Assembly: GCA_946481425.1 (NCBI GenBank)
Contig: CAMLNT010000142.1
Coordinates: forward strand, 1-6,230
Direction: 5' to 3'
Length of the DNA: 6,230 bases
From: an uncultured Brevundimonas sp.
Lineage (GTDB): Bacteria; Pseudomonadota; Alphaproteobacteria; Caulobacterales; Caulobacteraceae
Made by a program: the position numbers and the translations under genes. The notes beneath the pieces were generated by a model, which ran no database searches, was not told where the DNA came from, and worked only from the letters and a program-made list of their open reading frames with translations. Positions within the stretch are counted from its first letter, which is position 1, and each line of letters begins with the position of its first letter. Below, piece after piece: positions 5,375-6,230 of this stretch.

Positions 5375-5908
5375 ATGCAGTCGAAGTTTCCCCCCGGGCC
5401 GGCTCAAGACGCCGACGTCCTCACGGATGAGCGGCCGGTTTCGGCGCGCCTCTCCGATATCGACAAGCAGGTGTTGAGACTGGTCGCGCAAGGCCGCTCC
5501 TCCAAGGAAATCGCGCAACGCCTGGATCGCTCGCCCCTCACGATCGACAGCCGCCTCAAGGAGGTGTGCGCCAAGCTGGGCGCCGAGAACCGCGTCCATG
5601 CGGCGACTATGCTGCTGCTCGAAGAGACCGGCGAGGCCCCCCCAATATTGGGGGGACCCCAATCGTGGAGGATTGCGAAACCCGCCTCTCCGCAGCTTGA
5701 TGTGCGCGAGGACGGCGTTGCCTACGATCCGTTTTCCAGTTCCGACGATGGCGCCGCCGCGCCATCTGAGGTCGCATCGCAGCCCCGGTCGTTGATCCGG
5801 GTTGTCGGCGCGGTTCTGGGTTTGCTGATCGTCCTGGCGTGCGTCGCCTTCTTCCTGTCCAGCGCGATTCTGGCGGGGCAGGAGGTCTTCATGCGCATGC
5901 GGGGCTAG
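5375..5908 (+). CDS. LuxR-type helix-turn-helix regulator with C-terminal membrane anchor
   Basis: This is a 177-residue protein. Residues about 25-83 form a LuxR/GerE-type helix-turn-helix: LSDIDKQVLRLVAQGRSSKEIAQRL, then RSPLTIDSRLKEVCAKLGAENRVHAA, closely following the family pattern 'L(S/T)xxExxVLxLVAxGxSxKEIAxxL...TVxxxLxxIxxKLGxxNRxxA'. There is no receiver, PAS or autoinducer domain before it. A Pro/Ser/Asp-rich linker (about 86-138) leads to a hydrophobic segment (about 140-168, RVVGAVLGLLIVLACVAFFL and onward) and a short tail. The HTH is therefore probably tethered to the inner membrane, with the N-terminus in the cytoplasm. The ATG at 5375 is chosen; an in-frame GTG at 5369 is the alternative, and neither has a strong Shine-Dalgarno. 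The gene lies behind an EcfG-like promoter and 29 bases before the next gene. The target genes are unknown. Confidence 0.82.
   Translation: MQSKFPPGPAQDADVLTDERPVSARLSDIDKQVLRLVAQGRSSKEIAQRLDRSPLTIDSRLKEVCAKLGAENRVHAATMLLLEETGEAPPILGGPQSWRIAKPASPQLDVREDGVAYDPFSSSDDGAAAPSEVASQPRSLIRVVGAVLGLLIVLACVAFFLSSAILAGQEVFMRMRG
5638..5663. repeat. Three alternating CCCCAAT / ATTGGGG arms, 18-bp palindrome inside the LuxR-type gene
   Basis: CCCCAAT (5640-5646), its inverse ATTGGGG (5647-5653) and CCCCAAT again (5657-5663) lie almost end to end. The first two sit within a perfect 18-bp palindrome, CCCCCC-AATATT-GGGGGG (5638-5655). The second and third form a 7-bp stem with a 3-base loop GGA. The middle arm can thus pair with either neighbour, but not both. 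The block encodes PPILGGPQS in the linker after the HTH and uses codons uncommon in such a genome (ATA, TTG, GGA, CAA). Confidence 0.8.
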
Positions 5909-5937
5909 CTCGTCCCCGCCACCAGGGGAGTGCGAAA

Positions 5938-6186
5938 ATGAGCATGCAGCCTGTGAACGCGTCGGCCGGTACGCCGCAGCCGGACCTGATTTCGGGTTCC
6001 GTTGATGCCGCGCTGAAATACGCTCTGGATACGCTAGGCCACCGGGGAACGGCCAAAGTCCTGCGGGCCGCTGCCTTCTCGGAAGGTATCGAGGACGCCA
6101 AGAACCTTCGTCCACAATTGGCCAGTGCTATCCTGAAGGCGGTCGAGCGCCATCACGCCAGCCGCAGTGGCGACGGCGAGGCCTAA
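5938..6186 (+). CDS. Small hypothetical protein downstream of the LuxR-type regulator
   Basis: This is an 82-residue protein I do not recognise. After a polar Pro/Ser/Thr-rich start (1-15) it looks mostly helical: DLISGSVDAALKYALDTLG (16-34), a second helix AKVLRAAAFSEGIEDA (39-54), and a third from about 58, RPQLASAILKAVERHH, with a polar tail. The helices are amphipathic. There is no Cys, signal peptide or membrane segment, so it should be cytoplasmic. The ATG at 5938 is supported by AGGGGAG (5924-5930) 7 bases upstream; the same frame is open further upstream only because it overlaps the regulator gene. The 29-base gap suggests co-transcription with the regulator, and so possibly the same stress promoter. 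A partner or effector role for the regulator is conjecture. Confidence 0.7.
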   Translation: MSMQPVNASAGTPQPDLISGSVDAALKYALDTLGHRGTAKVLRAAAFSEGIEDAKNLRPQLASAILKAVERHHASRSGDGEA

Positions 6187-6230
6187 GTCCTGCGCCGACG
6201 CGACATCGGGTGGTTCTGTGCCACAACTTC
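6187..6230. other. Non-coding tail of the window
   Basis: These are the 44 bases after the last stop. They contain only a 4-bp GTGG/CCAC pairing and no T-run, so I see no terminator, promoter or gene start. Confidence 0.5.

Noticed and set aside
5890..5899. CATGCGCATG palindrome near the end of the LuxR-type gene
   Set aside because: A 10-bp palindrome encoding the Met-Arg-Met tail; no context suggests a function.
5270..6115. Minus-strand open frame of 281 codons across the LuxR-type and small genes
   Set aside because: Its translation has no family pattern, while the plus strand has a clear HTH and a ribosome-binding site for the next gene.
1..6230. CRISPR array, tRNA or rRNA, insertion sequence or attachment site
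   Set aside because: No spaced direct repeats, cloverleaf, transposase motif or flanking repeat pair was seen; the only tandem repeat is the coding YYGN tract.

Overview
The window is GC-rich (about two thirds G+C by eye, not counted) and densely coding, with GC-biased third codon positions. Several features point to an alphaproteobacterium, most likely Caulobacterales and perhaps Brevundimonas-like: the tail of an ImuC/DnaE2-type polymerase, a DUF1203 gene, a BA14K-like secreted protein, and a promoter resembling the alphaproteobacterial EcfG general-stress consensus. The genus is inference from gene content only.

Layout. At 1-177 (+) is the 3' end of a gene I read as dnaE2 (error-prone polymerase); its start lies outside the window. 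It converges, with only 2 bases between stop codons, on a minus-strand block: DUF1203 protein (180-647), a secreted Gly/Tyr-rich BA14K-like protein (724-1392) and a secreted DUF885 metallopeptidase-like protein (1455-3266). In transcription order this block runs DUF885, BA14K-like, DUF1203, with gaps of 62 and 76 bases. A divergent intergenic region (3267-3398) separates it from a plus-strand CPA2 antiporter of the KefB/KefC type (3399-5258). After a 116-base gap with an EcfG-like promoter comes a two-gene plus-strand unit: a small regulator with an N-terminal LuxR-type helix-turn-helix and a C-terminal membrane helix (5375-5908), then an unrecognised 82-residue helical protein (5938-6186). 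The last 44 bases hold nothing I can identify.

How the genes may fit together. DnaE2 is a DNA damage-response polymerase in relatives, the Kef antiporter fits protection against electrophiles or pH change, and the LuxR-like pair appears to sit behind a general-stress promoter. The two exported minus-strand proteins act in the envelope or periplasm. No single pathway links all of them. The most unusual part is the end of the window: a putatively tail-anchored LuxR-type regulator with a small partner, a GGAAC-N16-GGTT promoter, and an odd set of three alternating CCCCAAT/ATTGGGG arms inside the regulator's coding sequence at the junction between its DNA-binding and linker regions.
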